Assembly: GCA_003260025.2 (NCBI GenBank)
Contig: QFZU02000120.1
Span: 1-38,774, forward strand
Origin: Microbispora triticiradicis
GTDB lineage: Bacteria; Actinomycetota; Actinomycetes; Streptosporangiales; Streptosporangiaceae
DNA: 38,774 nt
Reading direction: 5' to 3'
A program made the translations under genes and the position numbers. Below are positions 16,165 through 22,977 of this stretch, one piece after another (within the stretch, counting starts at the first letter, position 1; each line of letters starts with the position of its first letter). The notes below the pieces were generated by a model that was given only the letters and a program-made list of their open reading frames with translations, did no database searches and had not been told where the DNA came from.

Positions 16165-17520
16165 TCAGGATGCCGGGAGGATGTTCTGGTTCAGATGGAA
16201 CACGTTGGCCGGGTCGTACGCGGTCTTCACCGCGGTCAGCCGGGCCAGCTTCGCGGCCGGATACGCCCGCCGCACGCCGTGCTGCCCATCGGCCAGCTCG
16301 TCGGCCGTCAACGAGTTGACGTACACCCCACTCGCGTACGGCTCGAGCGACGCGCCGGCGGCGCGGGCGGCACCCATCCTGGCGTCGTCCTCGGCCGGGT
16401 CGCTCCAGCGACAGCCGGCCCCGAACTCGAACATCGTGCCGCGGTGACCGAACGCCGCGTCCGCTTCCGGAACGTCGGCGATCGCGCCCCCGTGCGCCTG
16501 CAGGCCGACGCCCGGCAGGTCCTGGCTCGCGCTCAGGTCGGCGGCGCCGCGCAGCAGGAACGCCTCGATCGCCGCGGTGGGAAAGCTCCGCAGGTAGTGC
16601 GCCTTGGAATAGCGGCGGTAGGCGTGACCGCCGATGGAGTCGTCACGCCGCTGAAGTTCGAGGTACGACGGTGTGGTGACCCGAGAGGCGACGGGACGTC
16701 CGAGCGCCCGCATCGCGGGGAGCAGCCGGCGGCCCTCGTCCGGGTCGCCGACCCACACGAACCCCAGCGTGGCGATCGGGCCGGCGGGACCGCTGCCGAC
16801 ATCGGCGGTGAACGTCGCCTGCCGGGGCGCGACGGCGTTCAGGTCGCGCCAGCCCTCGATGACCGGGACGGCGTCCTCGGCGCGGAAGTCGAACTCGGCG
16901 ACCAGCGTCCGCGTACCGACGCGATGCAACTGGAACTCGAACTCGGTGACGACGCCGAAGTTGCCGCCACCGCCGCGCAGGCCCCAGAACAGGTCGGGGT
17001 TCTCGCTGCGGCTCGCGGTCACCACGTCCCCCTCGGCGGTGACCATCGTGTAGGAGACGACGTTGTCGCAGGCCAGGCCGTACTGGCGGGCCAGCCAGCC
17101 CATGCCGCCGCCGAGCGTGAGCCCGCCGACGCCGGTGTGCGAGACGTTGCCCGCGGTGGTCGCCAGGCCGTACGCCTGGGACGCCCGGTCCAGCGCGCCG
17201 AGCAGCGCGCCACCCTGCACCCGGGCCCGGCGACGGACCGGGTCGATCCGCACGCCCCCCATGAGCGTCAGGTCGATCATGAGACCACCGTCGGGCACGG
17301 CGAAGCCGGCGACGTTGTGGCCGCCGCAGCGCACGCCGATCTCCAGGTCCAGTTCCCGGGCCAGGCGCACGGCGGCGACCACGTCGGGGACGCCCGCCGC
17401 GCGGACGATCATGCGTGGACGCCGGTCGACCATGGCGTTCCACACGGTACGGGCGGTGTCGTAACCGGCGTCGCCAGGCGTGAGGAGCCGGCCGTCGAAG
17501 CGGGTCGCTGTCGTTGTCAT
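16165..17520 (-). CDS. FAD-linked oxidase (BBE-like)
   Basis: 451 residues: PCMH-type FAD-binding domain (about 35-205) and a C-terminal BBE segment (about 405-447, ending TAVKTAYDPANVFHLNQNI). The covalent-flavin histidine is His68 in VRCGGHNVAG. In bicovalent relatives a cysteine follows in a GTC-x-x-VGVGG motif; here the sequence is GNVSHTGVGG with Val at that place, so FAD is probably attached by His only. Such enzymes oxidise alcohols, sugars or natural-product intermediates with O2; the substrate is unknown. It is convergent with mocR, and a near-copy of the mocR operator lies directly before its ATG (17520). No signal peptide. Confidence 0.88.
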   Translation of the reverse strand: MTTTATRFDGRLLTPGDAGYDTARTVWNAMVDRRPRMIVRAAGVPDVVAAVRLARELDLEIGVRCGGHNVAGFAVPDGGLMIDLTLMGGVRIDPVRRRARVQGGALLGALDRASQAYGLATTAGNVSHTGVGGLTLGGGMGWLARQYGLACDNVVSYTMVTAEGDVVTASRSENPDLFWGLRGGGGNFGVVTEFEFQLHRVGTRTLVAEFDFRAEDAVPVIEGWRDLNAVAPRQATFTADVGSGPAGPIATLGFVWVGDPDEGRRLLPAMRALGRPVASRVTTPSYLELQRRDDSIGGHAYRRYSKAHYLRSFPTAAIEAFLLRGAADLSASQDLPGVGLQAHGGAIADVPEADAAFGHRGTMFEFGAGCRWSDPAEDDARMGAARAAGASLEPYASGVYVNSLTADELADGQHGVRRAYPAAKLARLTAVKTAYDPANVFHLNQNILPAS

Positions 17521-17536
17521 GCCACTCAGGCTGACA

Positions 17537-17589
17537 GGAATCGGTACCCTCGATAAGGTCCGATTCCGCAGGCGTATGGAGGACCAATT
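17537..17589. promoter_or_regulatory. MocR operator copy 2, before the FAD-oxidase gene
   Basis: GGAATCGG (17537-17544), CCGATTCC (17560-17567; perfect inverted pair) and GGACCAATT (17581-17589): the same elements, order and spacing (one base shorter) as at 14646-14699. It starts 16 nt upstream of the oxidase ATG. Confidence 0.65.
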
Positions 17590-17695
17590 TGGACGACGCC
17601 CGGCAGGCCGATCAACATCAGGCGGGTCCGTGCCGGCAGCGCATGTTCTCCGAGACGGCTTTCCGAAGGCCGCGGAGGCGTCGTCGGTGGCGCGT

Positions 17696-18505
17696 TTATA
17701 CGCCCCCTCCTATGGCGGCCGTGGCTGCCGGAATGTTGACGTAGTCGCGCAGGCGGGTGATCTGCCCGTTGCGCACGGTGAGCACAACGAGGTTGGGAAG
17801 CACGAAGTCGCCGGTGGTCACGCTGGTCCCGAGGGCTTCCTGCTCAACGATGATCGTCTCTGGGTCGCCGGTGTCGTGGATGGCAAGGGTGCGGTAACGC
17901 TCGTACTTCAGGCGGTGATCCTTCCACCCGGCGGTTATCCACTTCACGATTTCGTCCCTGCCCGCGAGCCGGGACGGCAGGCCGGGGAGTGTGAACGGGA
18001 ACTCATGGGACGCGTCGAGGGCGTAGACGCGCCTCAGTTCATCGGCGGACTGACTGATGGCGGCTTGGCGGTAACGCTCCAGAACCTCACGCGGACCGGC
18101 CAGTCGCCCGCCGAGTGCCGCCCGCCTGGCGGTCACCCTGCGGTAGCTGATCTTCCAGCCGTCGGGCCGGCGCGTGACGATGTCGTCGTAGACGACACTG
18201 CCGGCCGTTCCGTCGGCCTTGATGCCGATTCCCTTGGACTGGACCCGCACCGAGCGGTCGTCGATCTGAGTGATCACGATATTGGTGACGTGATGGCCGA
18301 CCGGGTTGGCGTTGCCCAACGCGAGCGCGGCCTCACGGATGGCCGCGGTCCCGTGCAACGAGCCGAGGCCGAAGTCGTCCAGGTCATAGGTGACATCCGG
18401 GGTCAACAGCTCGCTCGCCTGGTCCAGCCTGCCTGCGTCCGTGAGGTGGCCGTGGAGATTGATCAGGTCGGTGATGTCGATGCGGTCCTGCTCCGTCAGC
18501 GCCAT
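17696..18505 (-). CDS. Two-domain SnoaL/NTF2-like protein
   Basis: 269 residues forming two successive NTF2-like alpha+beta cones: domain 1 about 1-135 (ALTEQDRIDITDLINLHGHLTDAGRLDQASELLTPDVTYDL, then GTAAIREA and GHHVTNIVI) and domain 2 about 140-262 (VLERYRQAAISQSADELRRVYALDASHEFPF, then YVNIPAAT). The fold serves as cyclase, isomerase or small-ligand binder; no catalytic assignment is possible. Start: ATG at 18505 with GGAGGG about 9 nt upstream; ATG at 18538 is an alternative. It is divergent from a TetR gene across a perfect inverted repeat, so it is the likely target of that regulator. Confidence 0.8.
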   Translation of the reverse strand: MALTEQDRIDITDLINLHGHLTDAGRLDQASELLTPDVTYDLDDFGLGSLHGTAAIREAALALGNANPVGHHVTNIVITQIDDRSVRVQSKGIGIKADGTAGSVVYDDIVTRRPDGWKISYRRVTARRAALGGRLAGPREVLERYRQAAISQSADELRRVYALDASHEFPFTLPGLPSRLAGRDEIVKWITAGWKDHRLKYERYRTLAIHDTGDPETIIVEQEALGTSVTTGDFVLPNLVVLTVRNGQITRLRDYVNIPAATAAIGGGV

Positions 18506-18553
18506 TGGGGGTGGCCCTCCATGCTCTGGCTGATCCATACCAGTAAAGTGAGG

Positions 18554-18591
18554 CATGGTCCGGTTCGATGTGGTCACGGTAACGGACCATG
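18554..18591. promoter_or_regulatory. Inverted repeat between SnoaL-like and TetR genes (probable operator)
   Basis: CATGGTCCG (18554-18562) and CGGACCATG (18583-18591), perfect 9-bp arms 20 nt apart, in the 114-nt divergent gap. Placement and symmetry suit the TetR regulator encoded at 18620. Confidence 0.6.
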
Positions 18592-18619
18592 TCCCCGGTT
18601 AGCAAGGAGAGGTGCGCGC

Positions 18620-19228
18620 ATGGTGTCGGCAGGCCACGACCCACGGCCGGCCGCCGGGCGTCCGAGACGTGCGGACGCCCGGCGGAACTACGAGCAGCTG
18701 ATCGAGCAGGCGAAAATCGCGTTCGCCGAGTTCGGCGTGGACGCCTCACTGGACGAGATCGCTCGGCGGGCAGGGGTGGCCAGCGGGACGCTGTACCGGC
18801 ATTTCCCCAAGCGGCTGGATCTCATCGAGGCGGTGCTCTCCGAGCAGATAGCCCAACTGGTCGACCTTGGCCACCGGCTGCTGACGGCCGAGGACGAATT
18901 CGACGCGCTGTCCACCTGGATGCGTGCCGTGCTCAGGCATGGCCTGACCTATCGGGGCCTGTCGGCAGCCGTGATGGACTCGGCCCTCAATCACGAGGAT
19001 GGCCCGGTATCGACCTGGCACACGCAGCTGTTCGAGGCGGGAGCGGCGTTGCTGGCGAGGGCGCGGCAGACAGGCGTGATCGTCTCCGACGCGAACGACG
19101 CGGACGTGATGAAGATGATCGGCGCTATCGCCTGGGCCGCCCAGGACGCCCCCGACAGCTCAGCTCAGGCCGACCGCCTGTTCGCCCTCCTCATGAACGG
19201 ACTCCGCCACGGCGGCGCCCACCGATGA
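18620..19228 (+). CDS. TetR/AcrR-family regulator
   Basis: 202 residues: HTH at about 22-70 (ARRNYEQLIEQAKIAFAEFGVDASLDEIARRAGVASGTLYRHFPKRLDLIEAV), then an all-helical ligand domain. Start: ATG at 18620 with AAGGAGAGG 8 nt upstream; the very long open frame further upstream is a shadow of the SnoaL-like gene. It probably represses itself and the divergent SnoaL-like gene through the 9-bp inverted repeat. The ligand is unknown. The neighbouring tetR at 19295 is convergent with it. Confidence 0.88.
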   Translation: MVSAGHDPRPAAGRPRRADARRNYEQLIEQAKIAFAEFGVDASLDEIARRAGVASGTLYRHFPKRLDLIEAVLSEQIAQLVDLGHRLLTAEDEFDALSTWMRAVLRHGLTYRGLSAAVMDSALNHEDGPVSTWHTQLFEAGAALLARARQTGVIVSDANDADVMKMIGAIAWAAQDAPDSSAQADRLFALLMNGLRHGGAHR

Positions 19229-19294
19229 CCAGGCCGTGCGAGCCGTGACAGCAGACGCCGGAGAAGCTCACCCGCCTGCCGAGCGGCTGACCGG

Positions 19295-19927
19295 TCAGGA
19301 CGTTGGACCGGACCGCGCGGCAGGACCATGGATGATCTGTTCCAGGCAGTCGCGGAACAGATCGTCGACGGTGCGGCCGGGTTGGAAGTACTCGGCCACA
19401 CCGGCCATCACGGTGGGGTAGGCCGCGGCGTACGCGGCCATGTCGAAGCCGTCCAGGGCTTCCGCGTCGGGGCGGCCCGCCTGTTCCTCCAGGACGTAGC
19501 CGACGGTGAAGCGCAACACCGTCAACACGGTCAGGCGCGCCTGCCGCAGGGGAATGCCCCGCCCGACCAGCGTGCTCATCGCCAGCTCGGAGATGTCGGC
19601 CATCTTGAGGGACAGTTGGGAGGCCGCGATGATGCGGGCTCCGTCCGGGTGGGCCAGCAACGCGCGCCGCAGCCGCCCGGCCAGGCCGATCAGCCAGTCC
19701 TGCCAGCACTCGTCCGGCGCGGGCGGCGCCGGCTCGGGGAACTGCTGCTCGAGAATCGCCTCGGCGATCGCGGTGACCAGCTCCGCCTTGTTCGAGAAGT
19801 GCCAGTAAAGGGTCGGCGACTGTACGCCGAGCCGGGCGGCCAGTTTGCGCGTGGTCACGCCGTCGAGACCCTCGGCGTCCAGTAGCGCGAGAGCCTCGGT
19901 GACGATCCGCTGCTTGTCCAGAGCCAA
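19295..19927 (-). CDS. Tetracycline-repressor-type TetR regulator
   Basis: 210 residues. HTH VTTRKLAARLGVQSPTLYWHF (about 24-44) is close to Tn10 TetR ([20 protein letters not shown], from memory), and the C-terminal domain follows the TetR_C pattern (LLAHPDGARI, RFTVGYVLEEQA). Residues that bind tetracycline-Mg in Tn10 TetR (His100, Thr103, Arg104 in the GAKVHLGTR stretch) appear as I, S and Q here, so tetracycline is an unlikely inducer. Start: I choose TTG at 19927 (MALDKQRIV), 8 nt after GGGAGG; the GTG at 19936 touches the ribosome binding site. It is divergent from the His-rich/oxidoreductase operon, with two tetO-like operators between. Confidence 0.88.
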   Translation of the reverse strand: MALDKQRIVTEALALLDAEGLDGVTTRKLAARLGVQSPTLYWHFSNKAELVTAIAEAILEQQFPEPAPPAPDECWQDWLIGLAGRLRRALLAHPDGARIIAASQLSLKMADISELAMSTLVGRGIPLRQARLTVLTVLRFTVGYVLEEQAGRPDAEALDGFDMAAYAAAYPTVMAGVAEYFQPGRTVDDLFRDCLEQIIHGPAARSGPTS

Positions 19928-19947
19928 TCCCGGCACCTCCCTTCCGC

Positions 19948-19966
19948 ACCCTATCAGTGGTAGAGT
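19948..19966. promoter_or_regulatory. tetO-like operator O1
   Basis: ACCCTATCAGTGGTAGAGT: the tet operator core CTATCAGTGATAG with one mismatch. It abuts O2 exactly (19 bp centre to centre). Confidence 0.8.
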
Positions 19967-19985
19967 TCCCTATCGGTGATAGAGA
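19967..19985. promoter_or_regulatory. tetO-like operator O2
   Basis: TCCCTATCGGTGATAGAGA, identical at 18 of 19 positions to the Tn10 tetO2 sequence as I know it (the central A is G). It lies 24 nt before the His-rich protein start. Confidence 0.85.
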
Positions 19986-20008
19986 TTACGGCGCCAGAGG
20001 AGGCGACG

Positions 20009-20293
20009 ATGAGACACCGGCACTCGCTCCGCGACCTGCTGCACTGGGCGACCCATCGCATTCCGGGGATTCCCGCGCACACCGAGCAGCTGGCCGGGCA
20101 CCAGGGCCAGGCCCGCCACGGCCATGGGTGGCGGCACTCGCCCACGCACCACCGTTCGCACCACCGTTCGCACCGCCGTTCGCACCGCCGTTCGCACCGC
20201 CACGGGTTCAACCACTCTCCGGCCCGTCCGCCTCGCGTCCTGGCGGCGTGGCAGACGCGGATCGCCCGCTTGTCAGGCCAGGAGCCGGCATGA
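20009..20293 (+). CDS. Small His/Arg-rich protein, coupled to the oxidoreductase
   Basis: 94 residues, unrecognised. The N-terminus (RHRHSLRDLLHWATHRIPGIP) is followed by a His/Arg run (about 40-66) built on 4-residue RSHH/RSHR units, then a basic tail. Evidence that it is real: AGGAGG 5 nt before ATG 20009, position directly after two tet operators, and an ATGA overlap with the next gene (its TGA is 20291-20293, the next ATG is 20290). The His density suggests metal or nucleic-acid binding, which is inference only. It could be a leader peptide whose translation sets expression of the oxidoreductase. No membrane span or signal peptide. Confidence 0.62.
   Translation: MRHRHSLRDLLHWATHRIPGIPAHTEQLAGHQGQARHGHGWRHSPTHHRSHHRSHRRSHRRSHRHGFNHSPARPPRVLAAWQTRIARLSGQEPA
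20146..20201 (+). repeat. 12-bp tandem repeat inside the His-rich gene
   Basis: 4.7 copies of GCACCRCCGTTC (two with A, the rest with G, at the variable base). In the His-rich frame it encodes the 4-residue RSHH/RSHR cycle, so copy number could vary without frameshift. Confidence 0.85.
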
Positions 20294-21249
20294 AGGCAGC
20301 GGTGCTCCACGAGGCCGGCGGCATCCCGCGCTACGAGGACTTCCCCGATCCGGTGGCCGGCGACGGCGAAGTGATCATCGACGTCAAGGCGGTCGCCGTG
20401 GAGAACGTCGACAAGGCGATCGCGGCCGGCACGCACTACGCGAGCGAGAAGTACATCGGCCGGTTTCCGGCGATCCCCGGCTTCGACGGCATCGGCGCCC
20501 TCCCGGACGGCACGCTCGTCGGGTTCGGCGGCATCCGCCTGCCCTACGGCGCGCTCGCCCAGAAGGCCGTGGTGTCCCAGGGCTCCTACGTGCGGATCCC
20601 CGACGGCATCGACCCGGCCGTGGTGGCCGTGATGGCCTCGGCCGTCACCGCGATGTCGATGAGAACGGCCGCCGGGTTCGTTACCGGGGAGACGGTGCTG
20701 GTGCAGGGCGCCACCGGGGTGGCCGGGCGGCTCGCGGTCAAGGTGGCCCGGCTGCTGGACGCCGGCCGGATCGTCGCCACCGGCCGGGACGACGACCAGT
20801 TGCGCGAGGTGCAGGCCATCGGAGCCGACGCGGTGATCAACACCGCGGTCTCCGACGAGGCTCTGGCGCAGGCGTACCTCGACACTAGGGGGGACGGCTA
20901 CGACGTCGTCGTGGACTACCTGTGGGGCAGGCCCAGCGAGATCCTGTTGCGCGCACTGGTGCCGCGGTCGTTCGCGTTCGCCAAGCCGACCCGGGTGGTC
21001 CAGATCGGCGAGTCGGCCGGAGCCGAGCTCGCCCTCGCCGGGTCGAGCCTGCGCACCTCCGGCGTGGAGATCTACGGCGCGGCCAAGGGGCTCGACCCGC
21101 AGACCATGGACGAGGCGTACCAGCAGATCGTGACATGGACGCGGGCCGGCGAGCTCACCTTCGACGTGGAGCAGGTCCCGCTCAGCGACATCGAGACCGC
21201 CTGGCAGCGAACCGACCTCAAAGGCAGGCGTCTCGTAGTGATGCCATGA
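20290..21249 (+). CDS. Medium-chain dehydrogenase/reductase, quinone-oxidoreductase-like
   Basis: 319 residues: GroES-like N-terminal domain (about 1-115, MKAAVLHEAGGIPRYEDFPDP, FPAIPGFDGIGAL) and Rossmann domain (about 125-270) with LVQGATGVAGRLAVKVARLL and VATGRD, which would bind NAD(P)H. I see no structural-zinc cysteine cluster, consistent with the zinc-independent quinone/enone reductase branch. It likely reduces an enone or quinone; this would fit a detoxification role induced by the ligand of the divergent TetR. Start: ATG at 20290 overlaps the previous stop; translation is coupled to the His-rich gene. Confidence 0.87.
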   Translation: MKAAVLHEAGGIPRYEDFPDPVAGDGEVIIDVKAVAVENVDKAIAAGTHYASEKYIGRFPAIPGFDGIGALPDGTLVGFGGIRLPYGALAQKAVVSQGSYVRIPDGIDPAVVAVMASAVTAMSMRTAAGFVTGETVLVQGATGVAGRLAVKVARLLDAGRIVATGRDDDQLREVQAIGADAVINTAVSDEALAQAYLDTRGDGYDVVVDYLWGRPSEILLRALVPRSFAFAKPTRVVQIGESAGAELALAGSSLRTSGVEIYGAAKGLDPQTMDEAYQQIVTWTRAGELTFDVEQVPLSDIETAWQRTDLKGRRLVVMP

Positions 21250-21274
21250 CCGGTCCGCCCACGACACACCAGCG

Positions 21275-21601
21275 GTGATCACCGGGAAGCGTTCCGTCGC
21301 CGTCCCCGCCCACGACGCCCGCGGCGTCAGCGTGCCACTGCCGTACGGCATCCGCATGACCCCCGAGGCGATCAACCTGGTCGTCAAAAATGCCGCCCGA
21401 GTCGCCGACCACCCACACTCAAACCGCTACTCCGTCCACGGCCTGTGCACCGGCGGAGCCACAGACGCCGCCGACGCCGGCGCGACCATGTCCGGCATCT
21501 GCCAGCACGGCCGCTGGTCGGAGAGGTCCCCGGTTGTCATGCAGTACATCCGCCACCGTGACAAGTGGAGGAGCAACCCGAAGCTGCGCGTGGGCCTATG
21601 A
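21275..21601 (+). pseudogene. Tyrosine-recombinase (integrase) C-terminal remnant
   Basis: About 108 codons matching only the end of a phage-type integrase: TPEAINLVVKNAARVA, then YSVHGLCTGGATDAADAG, ICQHGRWS and the nucleophile-type QYIRH. The catalytic H-x-x-R box reads HGLC, so the essential arginine is replaced by cysteine (TGC where CGC is expected). The N-terminal and core-binding domains are absent. It lies 25 nt after the oxidoreductase stop and marks the left edge of a mobile-element scar. Confidence 0.75.
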
Positions 21602-21685
21602 GCAGGGTGGCCGGCCGTACGGGTTGCCAGACCCCCTTGGCGTGGCAGGTAGACAACCTCCGGCACCTGCGCACTCTTGTAGACA

Positions 21686-21883
21686 TTACTCGGCGATTTC
21701 AGGCTCACCGCAACGAAGTCTTTCGCGCATCACTCTCCGATACTCCGTTGGATCCGGATCATAGAGGATGCAATTGGCACGCCAGGACTGAAGTCCATTC
21801 TCAATCTCACGGAGAGACCGAATGTGATCCCCCTCTCCTCCATGGCGCACCAAAGCGGGATTCGTGCAGCCGCTGAATTGCAT
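21686..21883 (-). CDS. Hypothetical 65-residue protein in the AT-rich scar
   Basis: MQFSGCTNPALVRHGGEGDH, then RSLREIENGLQSWRANCILY and DPDPTEYRRVMRERLR. Composition is like a real soluble protein rather than a GC-rich shadow frame. No ribosome binding site is seen, but TATGAT (21889-21894 read on the minus strand) lies 5 nt before the ATG and inside the palindrome, allowing a leaderless start. I do not recognise the family. It may be a fragment carried with the lost integrative element. Confidence 0.35.
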   Translation of the reverse strand: MQFSGCTNPALVRHGGEGDHIRSLREIENGLQSWRANCILYDPDPTEYRRVMRERLRCGEPEIAE

Positions 21884-21886
21884 TGC

Positions 21887-21914
21887 GGATCATAGGATCC
21901 CGATCCTATGATCC
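21887..21914. promoter_or_regulatory. 28-bp palindrome with a TATGAT in each direction
   Basis: GGATCATAGGATC-CC-GATCCTATGATCC: perfect 13-bp arms around 2 bases. TATGAT, a near-ideal -10, occurs on both strands (21907-21912 plus, 21889-21894 minus). It could be a divergent operator/promoter or a recombination site of the lost element. Confidence 0.6.
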
Positions 21915-21933
21915 TGGTCCGTGACCCAGGGAA

Positions 21934-22053
21934 TTTTAAAGTCGCCTGTCTTGAGTGATCGCCACCTGTTGCCTGGATTGATCACCATTACTTAGCGTGA
22001 TGCCGAAACGAAGATTACCTTCTCCGTGATCACGGGAGTTTCCACGCTTCCAA
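21934..22053 (+). repeat. IS-end-like direct repeat, copy A
   Basis: About 120 bp alignable to 24722-24838 in the same orientation, from TTTAAAGTCGCC to TCCACGCTTCCAA; best-conserved part GTGATCACGG(G)AGTTTCCACGCT. The next bases differ, so this copy is truncated. Confidence 0.65.
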
Positions 22054-22168
22054 ACCGCGGGCCGATATGACGTAACGTTTCCGGGTCGCTCCGCGCCCGC
22101 ACGAACTTGCCACTGCCTCCTGCCTGCCCGGCATCAAGGCCCCGCCCGCGCGGAGTTCACCCCAGCTT

Positions 22169-22954
22169 TCAGGCTGTTGCTGATGAGCGTTCCGCAACGA
22201 GAACGGCCAGACCAGCGATCAGCCGTTCCAGTCCGAAGGCGTAGGCGTGTTCGGGGTTGTGGGCTGACTGATAGGCCTGTCCGGCAGCTTGGCCGACCCG
22301 CGATGCGATCGGGAACGCGGATGGGTCGAAAACCTCGGACAGTGCGGGCTCGACGGTCTTCCACCACTGCTCGTCGGTGAGGCCGGTGCGGCGCACCGTT
22401 CGGTCCGCTTCGATCCTTTGCCGGGCGACCCCTTCAACGTGGGTGTGGACCAGCGTGATCACCGCGTCCATCTCCACGTCGGTCAGGCCGATTCCGTCTA
22501 CCGTGCGGAGCTCGCGCTCGTACTTGGCAATGGTGTTTGGTCCCAGCGGCGGTCGGCCGGTGAAGATCTGCAGTACCCAGGGGTGACGCAGATAGAGCTC
22601 CCAGTTCACCCGCGCCATCTGACGCAGCCCGTCCTCCCAGCTGTCAGCGTCCCCGGGCGTCCCGAGTTCGTGTACGGCCTCCGCGTACACCGTGTCGAGC
22701 ATGATCTCCAGCAGCTCGTCGCGTGAGGCGATGTAGGTGTAGAGCGACATGGTCCCCACTCCGAGCGCCTCTGCCACGCGCCGCATCGACAACGACTCGA
22801 GGTCTTGATCGTGGTCGGCCAGCTCGATCGCGGCGGCCGCCACCTGCACTGTGGTCAGCGTGTGCTTCGGGCCCCGCCGGGGGGGCTGGCGGGTGCCCCA
22901 CAGGGCTGCGATGGTGCGCGCGGGGTCTCCTGCGCCTGGGGTCTCAGTCGCCAT
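22169..22954 (-). CDS. TetR-family regulator of the DrrAB-like exporter
   Basis: 261 residues: an N-terminal extension, HTH at about 40-85 (AAAIELADHDQDLESLSMRRVAEALGVGTMSLYTYIASRDELLEIM) and a TetR_C-type ligand domain. It belongs to the subgroup commonly found next to drug-exporting ABC systems. Start: ATG at 22954, 6 nt after TATCCT (leaderless). It is divergent from the ABC genes with only 60 nt between starts, filled with GTATGG/CCATAC half-sites. Probable repressor of itself and of the exporter, released by the exported compound. Confidence 0.88.
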   Translation of the reverse strand: MATETPGAGDPARTIAALWGTRQPPRRGPKHTLTTVQVAAAAIELADHDQDLESLSMRRVAEALGVGTMSLYTYIASRDELLEIMLDTVYAEAVHELGTPGDADSWEDGLRQMARVNWELYLRHPWVLQIFTGRPPLGPNTIAKYERELRTVDGIGLTDVEMDAVITLVHTHVEGVARQRIEADRTVRRTGLTDEQWWKTVEPALSEVFDPSAFPIASRVGQAAGQAYQSAHNPEHAYAFGLERLIAGLAVLVAERSSATA

Positions 22955-22960
22955 GGAGCA

Positions 22961-22966
22961 AGGATA
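22961..22966 (-). promoter_or_regulatory. Leaderless -10 of the exporter tetR
   Basis: TATCCT on the minus strand, 6 nt before the ATG. Confidence 0.45.
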
Positions 22967-22977
22967 GATTCATTTAC

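Larger units (their letters stand above)
21602..22168. other. AT-richer scar region
   Basis: About 570 bases visibly richer in A/T than the rest of the window. Contents: a possible small leftward ORF (21686-21883), a 28-bp palindrome (21887-21914), and the first copy of a ~120-bp IS-end-like sequence (21934-22053). From 22054 to the tetR stop at 22169 I see nothing supportable. Confidence 0.6.

Noticed and set aside
17480-18619. Extension of the TetR gene back to 17480
   Set aside because: The upstream part is antisense to the SnoaL-like gene; ATG 18620 has a proper ribosome binding site and gives a normal TetR length.
19948-19985. Engineered tet cassette from a cloning vector
   Set aside because: The repressor and flanking genes are high-GC actinomycete sequences, O1 and O2 differ from vector tetO, and spacing differs from Tn10; a natural related system is more likely.
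19957-20289. N-terminal extension of the oxidoreductase frame through the operators
   Set aside because: The extension is Pro/Ala-rich, crosses the tet operators, and MKAAVLHEAGG at 20290 is the normal family N-terminus.
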